Shown in pieces: positions 1 to 9,504 of a stretch of 64,000 nucleotides of DNA (the stretch's first letter is position 1; each line of letters begins with the position of its first letter). The position numbers and the translations under genes are program-made. Source of the stretch: Nonlabens spongiae (lineage in GTDB: Bacteria; Bacteroidota; Bacteroidia; Flavobacteriales; Flavobacteriaceae). The stretch is from assembly GCF_002117125.1 (NCBI RefSeq), contig NZ_CP019344.1, positions 1,633,501-1,697,500 on the forward strand, read 5' to 3'. The notes below the pieces were generated by a model that was given only the letters and a program-made list of their open reading frames with translations, made no database searches and was not told the origin of the DNA.

Positions 1-104
1 GATTAAACGAATATGACAATACTTTATTTGCTATTTAAATGGGTTAGTATTTGTTTAACTTTTTTAACATCAGTAAGTTTGATGCAGTAAATCATCTAAC
101 TTAT

Positions 105-1343
105 ATGCCGCCTAAAACCCGCTCACTAGCTCAATATAGAGGTGACCAATGCCTCAACTGTGGAACGCCGCTCGATAAAATAGACAAGTACTGTCATCAA
201 TGCGGGCAACTCAACTCCACTAAACAACTTGCGCTGAAGGATTTTTTCAGCGAGTTTGTATCCAATTTCTTCTCTTACGATAGTCGCGGCTGGCGCACCA
301 TCAAACATATTTTATTTAAACCGGGATTTGTAAGTAAAGAATTCATTAGAGGTAAAAGGATGAGCTATGCAAATCCGTTCCGGTTCTTCTTGAGTGTATG
401 CATCATATTTTTCCTTTTTCTTCAGCTAGAAAACGCATATCAAAAATATTACGGAAACCGTTCCATTCAAGATGGATTGATCAATACAGGCTATGATGAT
501 CCTGAAGATGCAACTAAAATTAATGACAGCCTTGTCGATCAGGATCGTGAAATCACACTAGCACTCGGCGATGAGGGTATCCAGATAAATGAAATAAACA
601 ATGAGCTTGAAGCAATTACTGACGAAGAACTCGCACAGATAGAAAGCAAACCGGGTGGGAAATTTATTGCCAATAAAATAAGAGAAGAACGTGATGCCGA
701 GCTTGCAAGACAACGCAAGGATACGACTCAATCTGAACAGAAAGAATACACCTATGTTACCCAAAAAGAACTGGATGAGATGGGCTGGTTCAAACAAATT
801 TCTGAGCAAATAGGAGACTATACCAATTATTACGATCGGGAGCAGATCGTTGATCCTAAAGTTGCACTTAAAAACCTAGAGCACCGCGTAGATACGTATA
901 ATATTGCAGTGTACGAGCGTGCGCAGCTTTTAGAACGCATCGAGGGCGACCCGAGTATTTTGATCAGTGTCATCCTTCCTAAACTGCCTATATTTTTATT
1001 TCTGTTTACTCCGTTTGTGACACTATTCCTCTGGCTGTTATACTTAAGGAGAAGCTTCACTTTTATGGAGCATTTAATTTTTTCATTTAACGTTCTGACC
1101 TTCGCTTTCTTGAGTGGGTTTATCTTGATTCTACTCAATCTAGCAACCTTTGGCTGGCTGGATTTGTCGTTCATATTCTTTTTCTTGATAGGCCCCTTTT
1201 ACCTCTACAAATCCATGAGGAATTTTTACGGCCAGAGCAGAATGAAAACCATCATCAAATTTTTATTGATTAATTTTGTTTACTCATTTGCGTTCTCAAT
1301 AGGCTTTGTCCTGTTGCTTTTAATAGGCATCGCAATAAGTTGA
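105..1343 (+). CDS. DUF3667 membrane protein with N-terminal zinc ribbon
   Basis: A 412-residue integral membrane protein of the DUF3667 family, common in Flavobacteriia and of unknown function. A CxxC pair at residues 16/19 and a second at 30/33 form a zinc-ribbon knuckle. The family signature around SRGWRTIKHILFKPG follows, then a first membrane helix near residue 100, a long charged soluble segment (about 125-290) and four to five C-terminal helices. The frame is open back to a TTG at 51, but the first ATG is at 105 and the residues before it do not resemble the family, so I start there. apaG follows with a 2-nt gap after the stop codon, so the two are probably co-transcribed. Confidence 0.85.
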   Translation: MPPKTRSLAQYRGDQCLNCGTPLDKIDKYCHQCGQLNSTKQLALKDFFSEFVSNFFSYDSRGWRTIKHILFKPGFVSKEFIRGKRMSYANPFRFFLSVCIIFFLFLQLENAYQKYYGNRSIQDGLINTGYDDPEDATKINDSLVDQDREITLALGDEGIQINEINNELEAITDEELAQIESKPGGKFIANKIREERDAELARQRKDTTQSEQKEYTYVTQKELDEMGWFKQISEQIGDYTNYYDREQIVDPKVALKNLEHRVDTYNIAVYERAQLLERIEGDPSILISVILPKLPIFLFLFTPFVTLFLWLLYLRRSFTFMEHLIFSFNVLTFAFLSGFILILLNLATFGWLDLSFIFFFLIGPFYLYKSMRNFYGQSRMKTIIKFLLINFVYSFAFSIGFVLLLLIGIAIS

Positions 1344-1345
1344 TT

Positions 1346-1732
1346 ATGATACAACAAGTCACCAGGGGAATTAAAATTTCGGTTGCAACGAGTTTTGAGG
1401 GTACATTTTATAAAGATTATAAAATGCACTTTGCCTTTGGTTACACTATAACGATCGAGAACCGCAGTAAGGACAGTGTGCAACTTACTTCAAGACACTG
1501 GAAGATCAAGAATGCTTTAAGCCGCACAGAGCATGTGGACGGCGAGGGCGTCATCGGTAAGAAGCCTGTGCTCAAGCCGGGCCAGTCCCATACTTATCGC
1601 AGCGGTTGCCTGCTTACTTCTCCCATAGGCAGTATGAGTGGTTATTACAACATGATCAACTTTACAAACACACGTCAGTTTAGGGTGACGATCCCTGTTT
1701 TTAGGCTCAATGCTCCCTTTGCGTTGAATTAG
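1346..1732 (+). CDS. apaG: ApaG domain protein (DUF525)
   Basis: A 128-residue stand-alone ApaG protein, an immunoglobulin/fibronectin-like beta fold. Family hallmarks are visible: YTITIENRSKDSVQLTSRHWKI, then EGVIGKKPVLKPGQ and the SGCLLTSPIGSMSGYY stretch. The length matches the usual 125-128. ApaG proteins have been linked to divalent-metal efflux and to diadenosine-tetraphosphate metabolism, but the biochemical role is not settled. A TTG at 1340 overlaps the stop of the preceding DUF3667 gene; the ATG at 1346 is the likely start. Translation is probably coupled to the upstream gene. The first palindrome copy (1780) lies 48 bp after its stop. Confidence 0.9.
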   Translation: MIQQVTRGIKISVATSFEGTFYKDYKMHFAFGYTITIENRSKDSVQLTSRHWKIKNALSRTEHVDGEGVIGKKPVLKPGQSHTYRSGCLLTSPIGSMSGYYNMINFTNTRQFRVTIPVFRLNAPFALN

Positions 1733-1779
1733 AAGTTGGGATAAATTCCTTTTTATAGAACAGATTTTTGTTGTGATCT

Positions 1780-1795
1780 CGCTTTCGCGAAAGCG
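1780..1795. repeat. 16-bp palindrome copy 1 (intergenic)
   Basis: Perfect CGCTTTCGCGAAAGCG, 48 bp after apaG. Confidence 0.97.
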
Positions 1796-1902
1796 TACAA
1801 ATTCACAAACACCTCCATTCACAATAACGTTTTACTAATCGGCTGGCTGCTCCGTTAGATTCTTCGTAAATTCACGCGAATTTTTAAAATACATCAATAC
1901 CA

Positions 1903-3531
1903 ATGGGAAAAGGTTTTTTTAATGTACCCGTAGCGGTAAATGAGCCTATCAAATCATATGCACCCGGGACTGACGAGCGCGAGGAAGTCCTGGAAGCCTA
2001 CAAAGAATTGTGGAATGCAGAGACTGAAGTCCCGCTCTACATCAATGGGGAAGCGGTAAAGACTGGAGACACTGCCAGAATCAGACCACCGCACGATCAT
2101 AATCATAACGCAGGAACCTACCATCGTGCTGGCAAAAAAGAAGTAAACGATGCTATAAACACAGCATTAGAAGCTCGCAAAGCCTGGGCTGACATGCCAT
2201 GGGAACAGCGTGCCGGCATTTTCCTCAAAGCCGCTGAACTTGTTGCTGGCCCTTATCGTGCCAGAATCAATGCCGCGACCATGATCAATCAGTCCAAAAC
2301 TATTTTCCAAGCTGAGATCGACAGTGCTTGTGAACTTGTGGACTTTTTGAGATTCAACGTAGAATTCATGACAGAGATCTACGCCGAGCAGCCTGAGTCT
2401 ACTTCAGGTGCGTGGAACAGATTAGAGTACCGCCCGCTTGAAGGATTTGTGTACTGTGTATCTCCATTCAATTTTACAGCTATTGCCGGTAATTTGCCAG
2501 CGAGCGCAGCTCTTATGGGTAATGTTTGTGTATGGAAGCCTAGCGACCACCAGATGCTCAGTGCTCAAGTTATTGCCGAAGTTTTTGAAGAAGCTGGAGT
2601 TCCAGCCGGAGTCATCAACATGGTAAATGCTGAGCCCGTTATGATGACAGACATCGTCATGTCCCATGCAGATTTTGCTGGAGTTCACTTTACAGGTTCA
2701 ACTACTGTATTCAAAGGTCTCTGGAGTAAAATAGGCGAGAATATCAATACTTATAAAACCTACCCTAGAATCGTGGGAGAAACCGGCGGTAAGGATTTTA
2801 TCATGGCTCACAAATCAGCGGTTCCTGCTCAGGTAGCAACGGCTATCGTGCGTGGTGCTTTTGAATTCCAAGGTCAAAAATGTAGCGCAGCATCTCGTGC
2901 CTACATCCCTAAAAGTATTTGGGGAGAAGTTGAAAAACTCATACGTCGCGATGTGGAATCCTTCAAAATGGGCTCTCCTGAAGACATGAGCAATTTTATT
3001 ACCGCAGTTATTCATGAAGGAAGTTTTGATAAGCTTGCCAAATATATCGATGCGGCTAAGGAAAGTGACGAGGCTGAAGTTATCATAGGAGGAAACTACG
3101 ACAAGTCCAAAGGCTGGTTTGTAGACCCGACCGTCATCGTAACAGATAATCCCAAGTACGAGACTATGGAAACAGAGCTCTTCGGTCCAGTGATTACCAT
3201 TTATATTTATGAAGATGACCAGTTTGAAGAAACGCTCAAGCTTGTAGATGAAACAAGTGAATACGCTCTTACCGGTTCTATTATGGCTCAAGATCGTTAT
3301 GCAATCAGTACGGCGACACATGCGCTTCAAAACTGTGCTGGAAACTTCTATATCAACGATAAATGTACCGGCGCTGTTGTAGGCCAGCAGCCCTTTGGTG
3401 GAGCAAGAGCTTCAGGAACTAATGATAAAGCAGGATCTAAGCTCAACTTGCTACGATGGGTAAGCCCTCGTATGATCAAGGAAACTTTTGTAACCCCTAC
3501 GGATTATAGGTATCCATTTTTGGGCGAGTAA
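1903..3531 (+). CDS. pruA: L-glutamate gamma-semialdehyde dehydrogenase (1-pyrroline-5-carboxylate dehydrogenase)
   Basis: A 542-residue aldehyde dehydrogenase that oxidises glutamate-5-semialdehyde, from proline via P5C, to glutamate with NAD+. The general base is E293 in VGETGGKDF and the nucleophile is C327 in GQKCSAASR. The N-terminal KGFFNVPVAVNEP and the C-terminal QQPFGGARASGTNDKAG stretches are typical of the stand-alone class-4 P5C dehydrogenase. No proline dehydrogenase is fused or adjacent, so putA/fadM must be elsewhere. The gene is monocistronic and ends in a clear hairpin terminator (3556-3588). The 170-bp upstream gap contains a palindrome copy but no obvious TAnnTTTG box. Confidence 0.96.
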   Translation: MGKGFFNVPVAVNEPIKSYAPGTDEREEVLEAYKELWNAETEVPLYINGEAVKTGDTARIRPPHDHNHNAGTYHRAGKKEVNDAINTALEARKAWADMPWEQRAGIFLKAAELVAGPYRARINAATMINQSKTIFQAEIDSACELVDFLRFNVEFMTEIYAEQPESTSGAWNRLEYRPLEGFVYCVSPFNFTAIAGNLPASAALMGNVCVWKPSDHQMLSAQVIAEVFEEAGVPAGVINMVNAEPVMMTDIVMSHADFAGVHFTGSTTVFKGLWSKIGENINTYKTYPRIVGETGGKDFIMAHKSAVPAQVATAIVRGAFEFQGQKCSAASRAYIPKSIWGEVEKLIRRDVESFKMGSPEDMSNFITAVIHEGSFDKLAKYIDAAKESDEAEVIIGGNYDKSKGWFVDPTVIVTDNPKYETMETELFGPVITIYIYEDDQFEETLKLVDETSEYALTGSIMAQDRYAISTATHALQNCAGNFYINDKCTGAVVGQQPFGGARASGTNDKAGSKLNLLRWVSPRMIKETFVTPTDYRYPFLGE

Positions 3532-3555
3532 ATTTGAACTGAGATGTTTTATACT

Positions 3556-3588
3556 AAGCCTCGATTTTTGATAAAGTCGAGGCTTTTA
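3556..3588 (+). terminator. Intrinsic terminator after pruA
   Basis: Stem AAGCCTCGA/TCGAGGCTT (9 bp) with a 12-nt loop and a T-rich tail (TTATAATTT). Confidence 0.85.
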
Positions 3589-3592
3589 TAAT

Positions 3593-4234
3593 TTATAATG
3601 GCAAGTGCACCACTTTTTTGGTTTCAAAAAACTCTTCTTCAAACACATCAGAGAGTTCGTAGATATACGCATTCGGGAACGGCTTGAGCTCTTCCCTTAG
3701 ATCACCACCTTTGAGGTAGAGAATTCCATTCTCGACGGTGTGGTAGCTGTCCTTTCTGACTTTATTGCGGGTCCACTTAACGAAATCGTCCATGTTAGTC
3801 ACTGCTCTACTCACGATAAAATCAAATCGACCTTTTACTTTCTCAGCTCGACCGTGTGCGGTGGTCACATTTTTGAGATCCAGAGCTTCTACAACGGCAT
3901 CCACGACTTTAATCTTTTTAGCGATAGCATCGACTAGATGAAATTGCGTTTTTGGAAATAGGATAGCGAGGGGAATTCCAGGAAAACCTCCTCCCGTTCC
4001 CACATCTAGAACCCTTGTACCGCCTTTGGTATTGGGTAAGCTTTCGCGAAAGCGTACCACAGAAACGATCCCCAGCGAGTGCAGTACATGACGCTCATAA
4101 AGTTGATCGATATCTTTACGGGATATCACGTTAATCTGAGCATTCCACTCCTTATAAAGTTCCTCCAGCTGGGCAAACTGACGTTCTTGCTCTGCTGTAA
4201 TGTGCGGAAAATAGTGTTTGATAATTTGGGACAC
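3593..4234 (-). CDS. rsmG: 16S rRNA (guanine(527)-N(7))-methyltransferase
   Basis: SAM-dependent methylase of G527 in 16S rRNA. The SAM-binding glycine loop is LDVGTGGGFPGIPLA, and the HSLG motif precedes it. The open frame reaches a TTG at 4252, but that TTG is the end of a TATTTTTG -7 box (4257-4250 on the minus strand), so it lies in the promoter. The GTG at 4234 gives MSQIIKHYFPHIT, which fits the family N-terminus and leaves a 15-nt leader. A palindrome copy (4040-4053) is read as RFRES just before the SAM motif, in the poorly conserved linker. Divergent from the aminotransferase gene. Confidence 0.93.
   Translation of the reverse strand: MSQIIKHYFPHITAEQERQFAQLEELYKEWNAQINVISRKDIDQLYERHVLHSLGIVSVVRFRESLPNTKGGTRVLDVGTGGGFPGIPLAILFPKTQFHLVDAIAKKIKVVDAVVEALDLKNVTTAHGRAEKVKGRFDFIVSRAVTNMDDFVKWTRNKVRKDSYHTVENGILYLKGGDLREELKPFPNAYIYELSDVFEEEFFETKKVVHLPL
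4040..4053. repeat. Palindrome copy 2 (in rsmG)
   Basis: Perfect 14-bp core; the left outer base is A. Read as RFRES. Confidence 0.97.
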
Positions 4235-4249
4235 GCAGTAAATTTTTGA

Positions 4250-4257
4250 CAAAAATA
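4250..4257 (-). promoter_or_regulatory. -7 box of rsmG
   Basis: TATTTTTG. It overlaps the TTG at 4252, which rules that TTG out as the start and supports GTG 4234. Confidence 0.6.
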
Positions 4258-4297
4258 CGAGTTTAGAAATCGATGTTTAAATATGTTTGTGAACCGC

Positions 4298-4305
4298 TAC
4301 CTTTG
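4298..4305 (+). promoter_or_regulatory. -7 box of aspartate aminotransferase gene
   Basis: TACCTTTG, 15 nt before the ATG. Confidence 0.6.
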
Positions 4306-4320
4306 TTTAAAACCTGAAAT

Positions 4321-5514
4321 ATGAACCCAAGACTTTCTGACCGCATCAACAACTTACCTACAAGTGCAACGCTCGCTATGGCTGCCAAGGCTCGTGAGCT
4401 TAAGGAGCAAGGAAAGGACATCATAGGTCTGAGTCTGGGCGAGCCTGATTTCAACACACCTGATTTTGTTAAGGAAGCAGCGATTCAAGCCATCAACGAT
4501 AATTATAACAGCTACACTCCCGTAGACGGCTATGCAGAACTCAAGGATGCCATCATTCATAAATTTAAACGCGATAACAATCTAACTTACAATCGCGATC
4601 AGATCGTAGTCTCGACTGGTGCCAAGCAAAGCATTGCAAACGTCGCGATGGTGCTTTTAAACAAAGGCGATGAGTGCATCCTACCAGCGCCGTACTGGGT
4701 AAGTTATTCCGCTATCGTAGAGCTTGCAGAAGGCGTTCCCGTTGAAGTACGTGCTGGGGTTGAACAAAATTTTAAGATGACGGCCCAGCAGTTGAAGGAT
4801 GCCATCACGCCCAAAACAAAAATGATTCTCTTCTCCTCGCCTAACAATCCCAGTGGAAGTGTTTTCAGTCAGGAGGAACTTCAATCCTTTGCCGATGTGC
4901 TGGCGGATCACCCAGACATTATCGTGGTAAGTGACGAGATTTATGAGCACATCAACTATACCGGTCAGCACGCAAGCATGGCCAGCATACCAGAGATGTA
5001 CGACCGCACGGTTACGATAAATGGCGTGAGCAAGGCATTTGCCATGACGGGCTGGCGCGTGGGTTACATAGGAGCACCCAGCTGGATCGCTCGCGCTTGT
5101 AACAAGATGCAGGGTCAAATCACCAGCGGAACCAACTGTATCGCGCAGCGAGCGGTGATCACGGCCCTGGAAGCTCCCGTTTCTAAGATTCAGTATATGG
5201 TGGACGCTTTCGCGAAAAGGAGAGACCTTATACTCAAAGAACTTAAAGAAATCACCGGATTCAAAACCGACAGTCCCGAAGGTGCCTTTTATGTATTTCC
5301 AGATATCTCAGATTGGTTTGGCAAGGAAGTCAACGGGCACAAGATCTATAACGCGACCGATTTCTCACTGATGATTCTTGAAGAATGTCATGTCGCCACG
5401 GTGTCGGGAGATGCCTTCGGTGCGCCTAACTGTATACGCATTTCTTATGCAGCAAGTGAGGAGCAAATCCTTGAGGCGATGAGGAGAATGAAAGAGGTTT
5501 TTGGGAAGTCTTAA
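4321..5514 (+). CDS. aspC: Aspartate aminotransferase-type class I PLP aminotransferase
   Basis: A 397-residue fold-type I aminotransferase. Recognisable elements are SLGEPDFNTPDFV at the N-terminus, SSPNNPSGSVF, SDEIYEH, and the PLP lysine K238 in SKAFAMTGWRVGY. This is the subgroup Ib aspartate/prephenate aminotransferase type, which moves the amino group between aspartate and 2-oxoglutarate; the exact substrate cannot be read from sequence. Expressed alone from a promoter with a TACCTTTG box at 4298-4305, divergent from rsmG. A variant palindrome copy (5205-5220, one mismatch in the right arm) is read as AFAKR. A G+C-rich terminator follows at 5567. Confidence 0.93.
   Translation: MNPRLSDRINNLPTSATLAMAAKARELKEQGKDIIGLSLGEPDFNTPDFVKEAAIQAINDNYNSYTPVDGYAELKDAIIHKFKRDNNLTYNRDQIVVSTGAKQSIANVAMVLLNKGDECILPAPYWVSYSAIVELAEGVPVEVRAGVEQNFKMTAQQLKDAITPKTKMILFSSPNNPSGSVFSQEELQSFADVLADHPDIIVVSDEIYEHINYTGQHASMASIPEMYDRTVTINGVSKAFAMTGWRVGYIGAPSWIARACNKMQGQITSGTNCIAQRAVITALEAPVSKIQYMVDAFAKRRDLILKELKEITGFKTDSPEGAFYVFPDISDWFGKEVNGHKIYNATDFSLMILEECHVATVSGDAFGAPNCIRISYAASEEQILEAMRRMKEVFGKS
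5205..5220. repeat. Palindrome copy 3, variant (in aspartate aminotransferase gene)
   Basis: Left half perfect, right half AAAAGG; read as AFAKR. Confidence 0.85.
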
Positions 5515-5566
5515 TCGTTTAGAGTTAACAACTTTTAAAATTCGTAGTTTTTAAAATTCCTGAACA

Positions 5567-5595
5567 CCCCCACCCACCTCAATGGGGGCTTTTTA
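5567..5595 (+). terminator. Terminator after aspartate aminotransferase
   Basis: CCCCCA/TGGGGG stem with a 10-nt loop, followed by CTTTTT; 52 bp after the stop codon. Confidence 0.75.
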
Positions 5596-5684
5596 CTTTG
5601 AAAAGAGTAAACATACCGTTATTTAAGAGATACAACTAGACTAGTGATATTTCTAGCTCAAGTTCGATTTCACATTCCTCTACC

Positions 5685-7181
5685 TTACCTATTTCTCCAG
5701 AAAAACGGAGTTAAAAGAATAAGGACTGTAAAGAGCTCTAACCTGCCTATAAGCATCAAAAATGCACACCACCATTTACCTAGCTCTGGTAGACCTGCAA
5801 AATTATTGACGGGTGAAAGATCACCAAAAGCTGGCCCCACGTTACCCAGGCTACTCAATGCACCCCCAATAGCCGTATCAAAATCGAGACCGAGTGCTGC
5901 GAGCCCTATGGAACCTACGATAAATGCGAGCATGTAGAGAATAAAGAAACCTAGCACATTGAACACAACATTGCTGGTCAGCGCTCTTCTATTGTAGCGC
6001 ACAGGAAGTATCGCATTTGGGTGTAATGTTCTTTTGAATTCTAGCACACCATTTCTGATAAGAATAATGTGACGCATGACCTTTATTCCTCCTGAGGTTG
6101 AGCCTGCACTCCCCCCCAAAAAGAACAAACCAAAAAACATGATCGTTAAAAACGGCGTCCACATCGTGAAATCTGCTGAGACAAATCCTGTCGTAGTAAT
6201 GACCGCCAATACTTGAAAAAAGCTATGTCGGGCTGCACTCTCAAATTCGCCCAAAACCATAGGGTGATCAATCGTGGAAACAGAAGGATCTGCTTGAAAA
6301 TAAATAAGAAACGTGCCTATTATAGAAAAACCTAGGACAAAACTCGTGTACCACTTGAACTCGGTATCCTTTCCTATTTTTGAAAACTTCCCTTTAAACC
6401 CAAAATAACTTAAAACGAAGTTCATCCCAGCAATAAACATGAATACCGTGATGATCCACTGAATCGCAGGATTATCATTCCAGTAGGCAATACTGGCATT
6501 TTTGGTCGAAAATCCTCCTGTGGAAAGTGTACTCAAAGCATGGTTCACCGCATCAAACCAGCCCATTCCCGCAAGCTTAAGCAAAACAGTCTCTATACCC
6601 GTATAACCCACATAGATCAACCACAGTCTTTTTGCGGTATCAGTGATTCTAGGGTGCAATTTATCGGCACTGGGACCCGGCGACTCTGCTGCAAATAGCT
6701 GCATACCTCCTATCCCGAGCAGCGGTAAGATCGCCACCGCCAGCACGATAATTCCCATCCCGCCGATCCAGTGGGTAAGACTACGCCAGAAGAGAATCCC
6801 TTTGGGCATGATCTCGATATCATTCATGATGCTTGCTCCAGTAGTGGTGAAACCACTCATGGTTTCAAAAAAAGCATCAGTATAGTTGTCGATTGCGCCA
6901 CTAAACATATAGGGCATCGTTCCAGCAAAGGCCATAATAAGCCAGCCCAAGGTTACGATAAGATAGCCTTCTTTTTTCTGGAGTTGTTTGACGTGATCTC
7001 TGGTAAAATACATTACAGCAGCTCCTAGGACTACAGCCACGCCACTCGCCATTAAAATATTCCACCCTTCAGGTTCATTATAATAGGCACTGACTAAAGC
7101 ACTGATCATCATAAAGCCACCATTAAAGACCAGTAATAGTCCCATGATGTACGATATGATCTTATAATTGAGACGCGTCAT
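5685..7181 (-). CDS. trkH: Trk potassium uptake channel subunit TrkH
   Basis: A 498-residue multi-pass K+ translocating subunit with four pore-loop repeats, visible as TTTGAS, STGGFS, TTTGFV and SLGNVGPAFG. It forms the membrane channel gated by TrkA. The open frame starts further up, but the ATG at 7181 overlaps the trkA stop codon (TAATG arrangement), which indicates translational coupling; the 16 residues upstream lie inside trkA and do not look like a TrkH N-terminus. Second gene of a trkA-trkH operon. About 10 transmembrane helices; length is normal for the family. Confidence 0.95.
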   Translation of the reverse strand: MTRLNYKIISYIMGLLLVFNGGFMMISALVSAYYNEPEGWNILMASGVAVVLGAAVMYFTRDHVKQLQKKEGYLIVTLGWLIMAFAGTMPYMFSGAIDNYTDAFFETMSGFTTTGASIMNDIEIMPKGILFWRSLTHWIGGMGIIVLAVAILPLLGIGGMQLFAAESPGPSADKLHPRITDTAKRLWLIYVGYTGIETVLLKLAGMGWFDAVNHALSTLSTGGFSTKNASIAYWNDNPAIQWIITVFMFIAGMNFVLSYFGFKGKFSKIGKDTEFKWYTSFVLGFSIIGTFLIYFQADPSVSTIDHPMVLGEFESAARHSFFQVLAVITTTGFVSADFTMWTPFLTIMFFGLFFLGGSAGSTSGGIKVMRHIILIRNGVLEFKRTLHPNAILPVRYNRRALTSNVVFNVLGFFILYMLAFIVGSIGLAALGLDFDTAIGGALSSLGNVGPAFGDLSPVNNFAGLPELGKWWCAFLMLIGRLELFTVLILLTPFFWRNR

Positions 7182-8530
7182 TACAAGAAGAGCTTTTCTA
7201 CCTTTGAAATAGATCTTGGCAAACAACAAACCACAACGCGATCTCCCGGCTGAATCGTAAAGTTACCCAAGGCAATCTGGCCTACACCATCACGTATCAC
7301 ACCACCTATGATCGCACTTCTAGGAATACCACAGCTCACAATGTTTTTACCTGCAACCTCGCTACTAGGCTTTACAATAAATTCCAGCAGCTCGGCATTC
7401 ATGTTATTGAGCTTGGTCATGGCGACCACCTCACCTTTGCGCACGTATCTGAATATGTTGTTTGCGGCGAGTAGTTTTTTATTAATCAGCGTGTCGATTC
7501 CTATACTGTGCGACAGCTGGAAGTAATCCATATTCTCTACCAGAGATATAGTTTTTCCCACACTTTTACTTTTTGCCATAAGGCAAGAAATAATGTTAGT
7601 CTCACTATTCCCGGTAACTGCGATAAAAGCATCCATCTCGTGGATACTTTCTTCTTGAAGCAACTCTACGTTACGTCCATCACCATGAATAACGAGAGCA
7701 TCTGGCAATTGATCTGCAATTTCAAATGCGCGCTCTCCGTTCTTTTCGATCAGCTTTACGTAAACACCGCGTTCAACTAGCTTCTTAGCACTTTGAATCC
7801 CGATGTTACTCCCGCCCAAGATCATCACGTTGCGCATGACCTTTTTAGTCTTACCGGTAAGCTTGTAAAGCTCTTCCACGCCACCGGCATTGGTAATAAA
7901 ATACACTTGATCGCCTTCTTTGAATTGGGTATCCCCACGCGGGATCAACGTGTACTGCGTTCCAAAACGCTGTATCGCAATCGGCATAAAGTGTACCTCT
8001 GGAAAAATCTCTCCTGCTTGCTGCACCGTTTTGCCTACAAACTGGGCCGTACGTTGCAGGTTGACTCCTACCATAGTCAGCGCACCGTCCTCAAACTCAT
8101 AGCTGTCGTTAAAGGCGCTTTGGTTGAGTAACAATTCTATTTCCTTACTCGCGAGGGATTCTGGTGAGATCAGTTCATCGATCCCAAACCCTCTGAAACC
8201 TATATCTTCTTGATGCTCTAAAAATTCGGTATTGGAAATACGGGCTATGGTACGTTTAGCACCCATCTGTTTTGCCAAAACACAAATCGTAATATTAGTC
8301 GTTTCAGAGCTGGTTACAGAGATCACCAGATCCGCCTGATCGATCTTCGCATCCTGCAAAACCTTGATGGAGGTACTGTCCCCCTTCAGCGTAATGATAT
8401 CCAGATGTGTATCGGCATAAAATAAGTTTTCCTTCACGGGATCGATCAGGGTAATATCCTGAGATTCAAAGGAAAGCAGCTTTGCCAGATGAAAACCTAC
8501 TTCTCCAGCACCAGCGATAATGATTTTCAT
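7181..8530 (-). CDS. trkA: Trk potassium transporter regulatory NAD-binding subunit TrkA
   Basis: A 449-residue cytoplasmic gating protein with two tandem RCK_N/RCK_C units. The first Rossmann motif is IIAGAGEVGFHLA at the N-terminus, and the second is MILGGSNIGIQSA near residue 235. Each is followed by a small RCK_C ligand domain. It binds NAD(H)/ATP and opens TrkH. First gene of the operon; its stop overlaps the trkH start. The 238-bp divergent gap towards ubiE holds palindrome copy 8646-8661. Nothing unusual in length or motifs. Confidence 0.95.
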   Translation of the reverse strand: MKIIIAGAGEVGFHLAKLLSFESQDITLIDPVKENLFYADTHLDIITLKGDSTSIKVLQDAKIDQADLVISVTSSETTNITICVLAKQMGAKRTIARISNTEFLEHQEDIGFRGFGIDELISPESLASKEIELLLNQSAFNDSYEFEDGALTMVGVNLQRTAQFVGKTVQQAGEIFPEVHFMPIAIQRFGTQYTLIPRGDTQFKEGDQVYFITNAGGVEELYKLTGKTKKVMRNVMILGGSNIGIQSAKKLVERGVYVKLIEKNGERAFEIADQLPDALVIHGDGRNVELLQEESIHEMDAFIAVTGNSETNIISCLMAKSKSVGKTISLVENMDYFQLSHSIGIDTLINKKLLAANNIFRYVRKGEVVAMTKLNNMNAELLEFIVKPSSEVAGKNIVSCGIPRSAIIGGVIRDGVGQIALGNFTIQPGDRVVVCCLPRSISKVEKLFL

Positions 8531-8645
8531 AAAATGCTTATGTAATTCAAAGATACTGGAACTGAGAAAATCTTGCGAGTGCTGTCATAAATAATCTTTT
8601 TACATATTTCATACTTAATCATTTAAGGTGAGGATATTATGATTA

Positions 8646-8661
8646 CGCTTTCGCGAAAGCG
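8646..8661. repeat. Palindrome copy 4 (intergenic)
   Basis: Perfect 16-mer between divergent trkA and menG. Confidence 0.97.
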
Positions 8662-8744
8662 AGACCATCACACGCCCCTACATCCCAAAGCGTTAGACCT
8701 TTATTAAAGTAATGTGGCGAGAGCAAGAGCTCAGGTCTAGAGTG

Positions 8745-8752
8745 TATCTTTG
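8745..8752 (+). promoter_or_regulatory. -7 box of menG-porT
   Basis: TATCTTTG, 16 nt before ATG 8769; it shows that the longer frame from 8712 is not translated. Confidence 0.6.
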
Positions 8753-8768
8753 CTGCTTTGAACGACAA

Positions 8769-9500
8769 ATGGCGAAAGAGGTAAAACCATACGACAATCA
8801 AGATAGCGGGAAAAAGGAACAGGTGACGCACATGTTTGACACGATAAGTGGAGAGTATGATGGCTTGAACCGTATGATTTCTTTGGGTCTGGATCAGAAA
8901 TGGCGTGACAATGTGGTTAAAATGGTCGCAGATCATCAACCTGAAGTGGTCATGGACATCGCGACCGGTACAGGTGACCTGGTCATTAAAATGGCTCAAC
9001 AAACGAGTGCCAAAAAACTGATAGGACTGGATATCTCCAGCGGTATGCTCGAGGTAGGAAAAATCAAGGTTAAAAAAGAAGACCTATCCAATCGCGTGGA
9101 GATGGTGGTAGGCGATTCTGAAAACCTCCACTATGAGAACGAAAGCATCGATGCGGTGACCGTATCTTATGGCGTGCGCAATTTTGAAGATCTTGAAAAA
9201 GGACTTTCTGAAATTTTACGCGTTTTAAAGCCCGGCGGCATACTCGTGATCCTAGAAACAAGTGTTCCCACCAAGTTCCCGTTCAAGCAAGGTTACTACC
9301 TCTACTCCAGCCTCATCGTTCCTACGCTAGGTAAGGTTTTTTCAAAAGACAAAACCGCTTACGGATACCTCTCAAAAAGTGCCGCAAATTTCCCTTATGG
9401 TGAACGGTTCAACAATATTTTGAAGAAAGTAGGGTTTAAGGATATAGAGAATCATTTGCAGTTTCACGGTGCCTCTACCATTTACAAAGCAGTAAAATAA
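8769..9500 (+). CDS. menG: Demethylmenaquinone methyltransferase (UbiE/MenG family)
   Basis: SAM-dependent C-methylation of demethylmenaquinone, the last step of menaquinone synthesis; flavobacteria use menaquinone, so the MenG role is inferred rather than the ubiquinone one. The motif DIATGTGDL and the later SYGVRNFEDLEKGLSEILRVLKPGG block are diagnostic. The frame is open from 8712, but a TATCTTTG box at 8745-8752 lies inside that extension, so translation starts at the ATG at 8769 (MAKEVKPYD), giving 243 residues. porT follows after 4 bp, a typical flavobacterial pairing. Confidence 0.95.
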   Translation: MAKEVKPYDNQDSGKKEQVTHMFDTISGEYDGLNRMISLGLDQKWRDNVVKMVADHQPEVVMDIATGTGDLVIKMAQQTSAKKLIGLDISSGMLEVGKIKVKKEDLSNRVEMVVGDSENLHYENESIDAVTVSYGVRNFEDLEKGLSEILRVLKPGGILVILETSVPTKFPFKQGYYLYSSLIVPTLGKVFSKDKTAYGYLSKSAANFPYGERFNNILKKVGFKDIENHLQFHGASTIYKAVK

Positions 9501-9504
9501 GCTA

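Noticed and set aside
5644..5937. 97-residue plus-strand frame inside trkH
   Set aside because: Shadow of a membrane protein gene with no start context or motifs.
8643..9002. 119-residue minus-strand frame over the menG start
   Set aside because: Antisense to menG and its promoter; no recognisable protein features.
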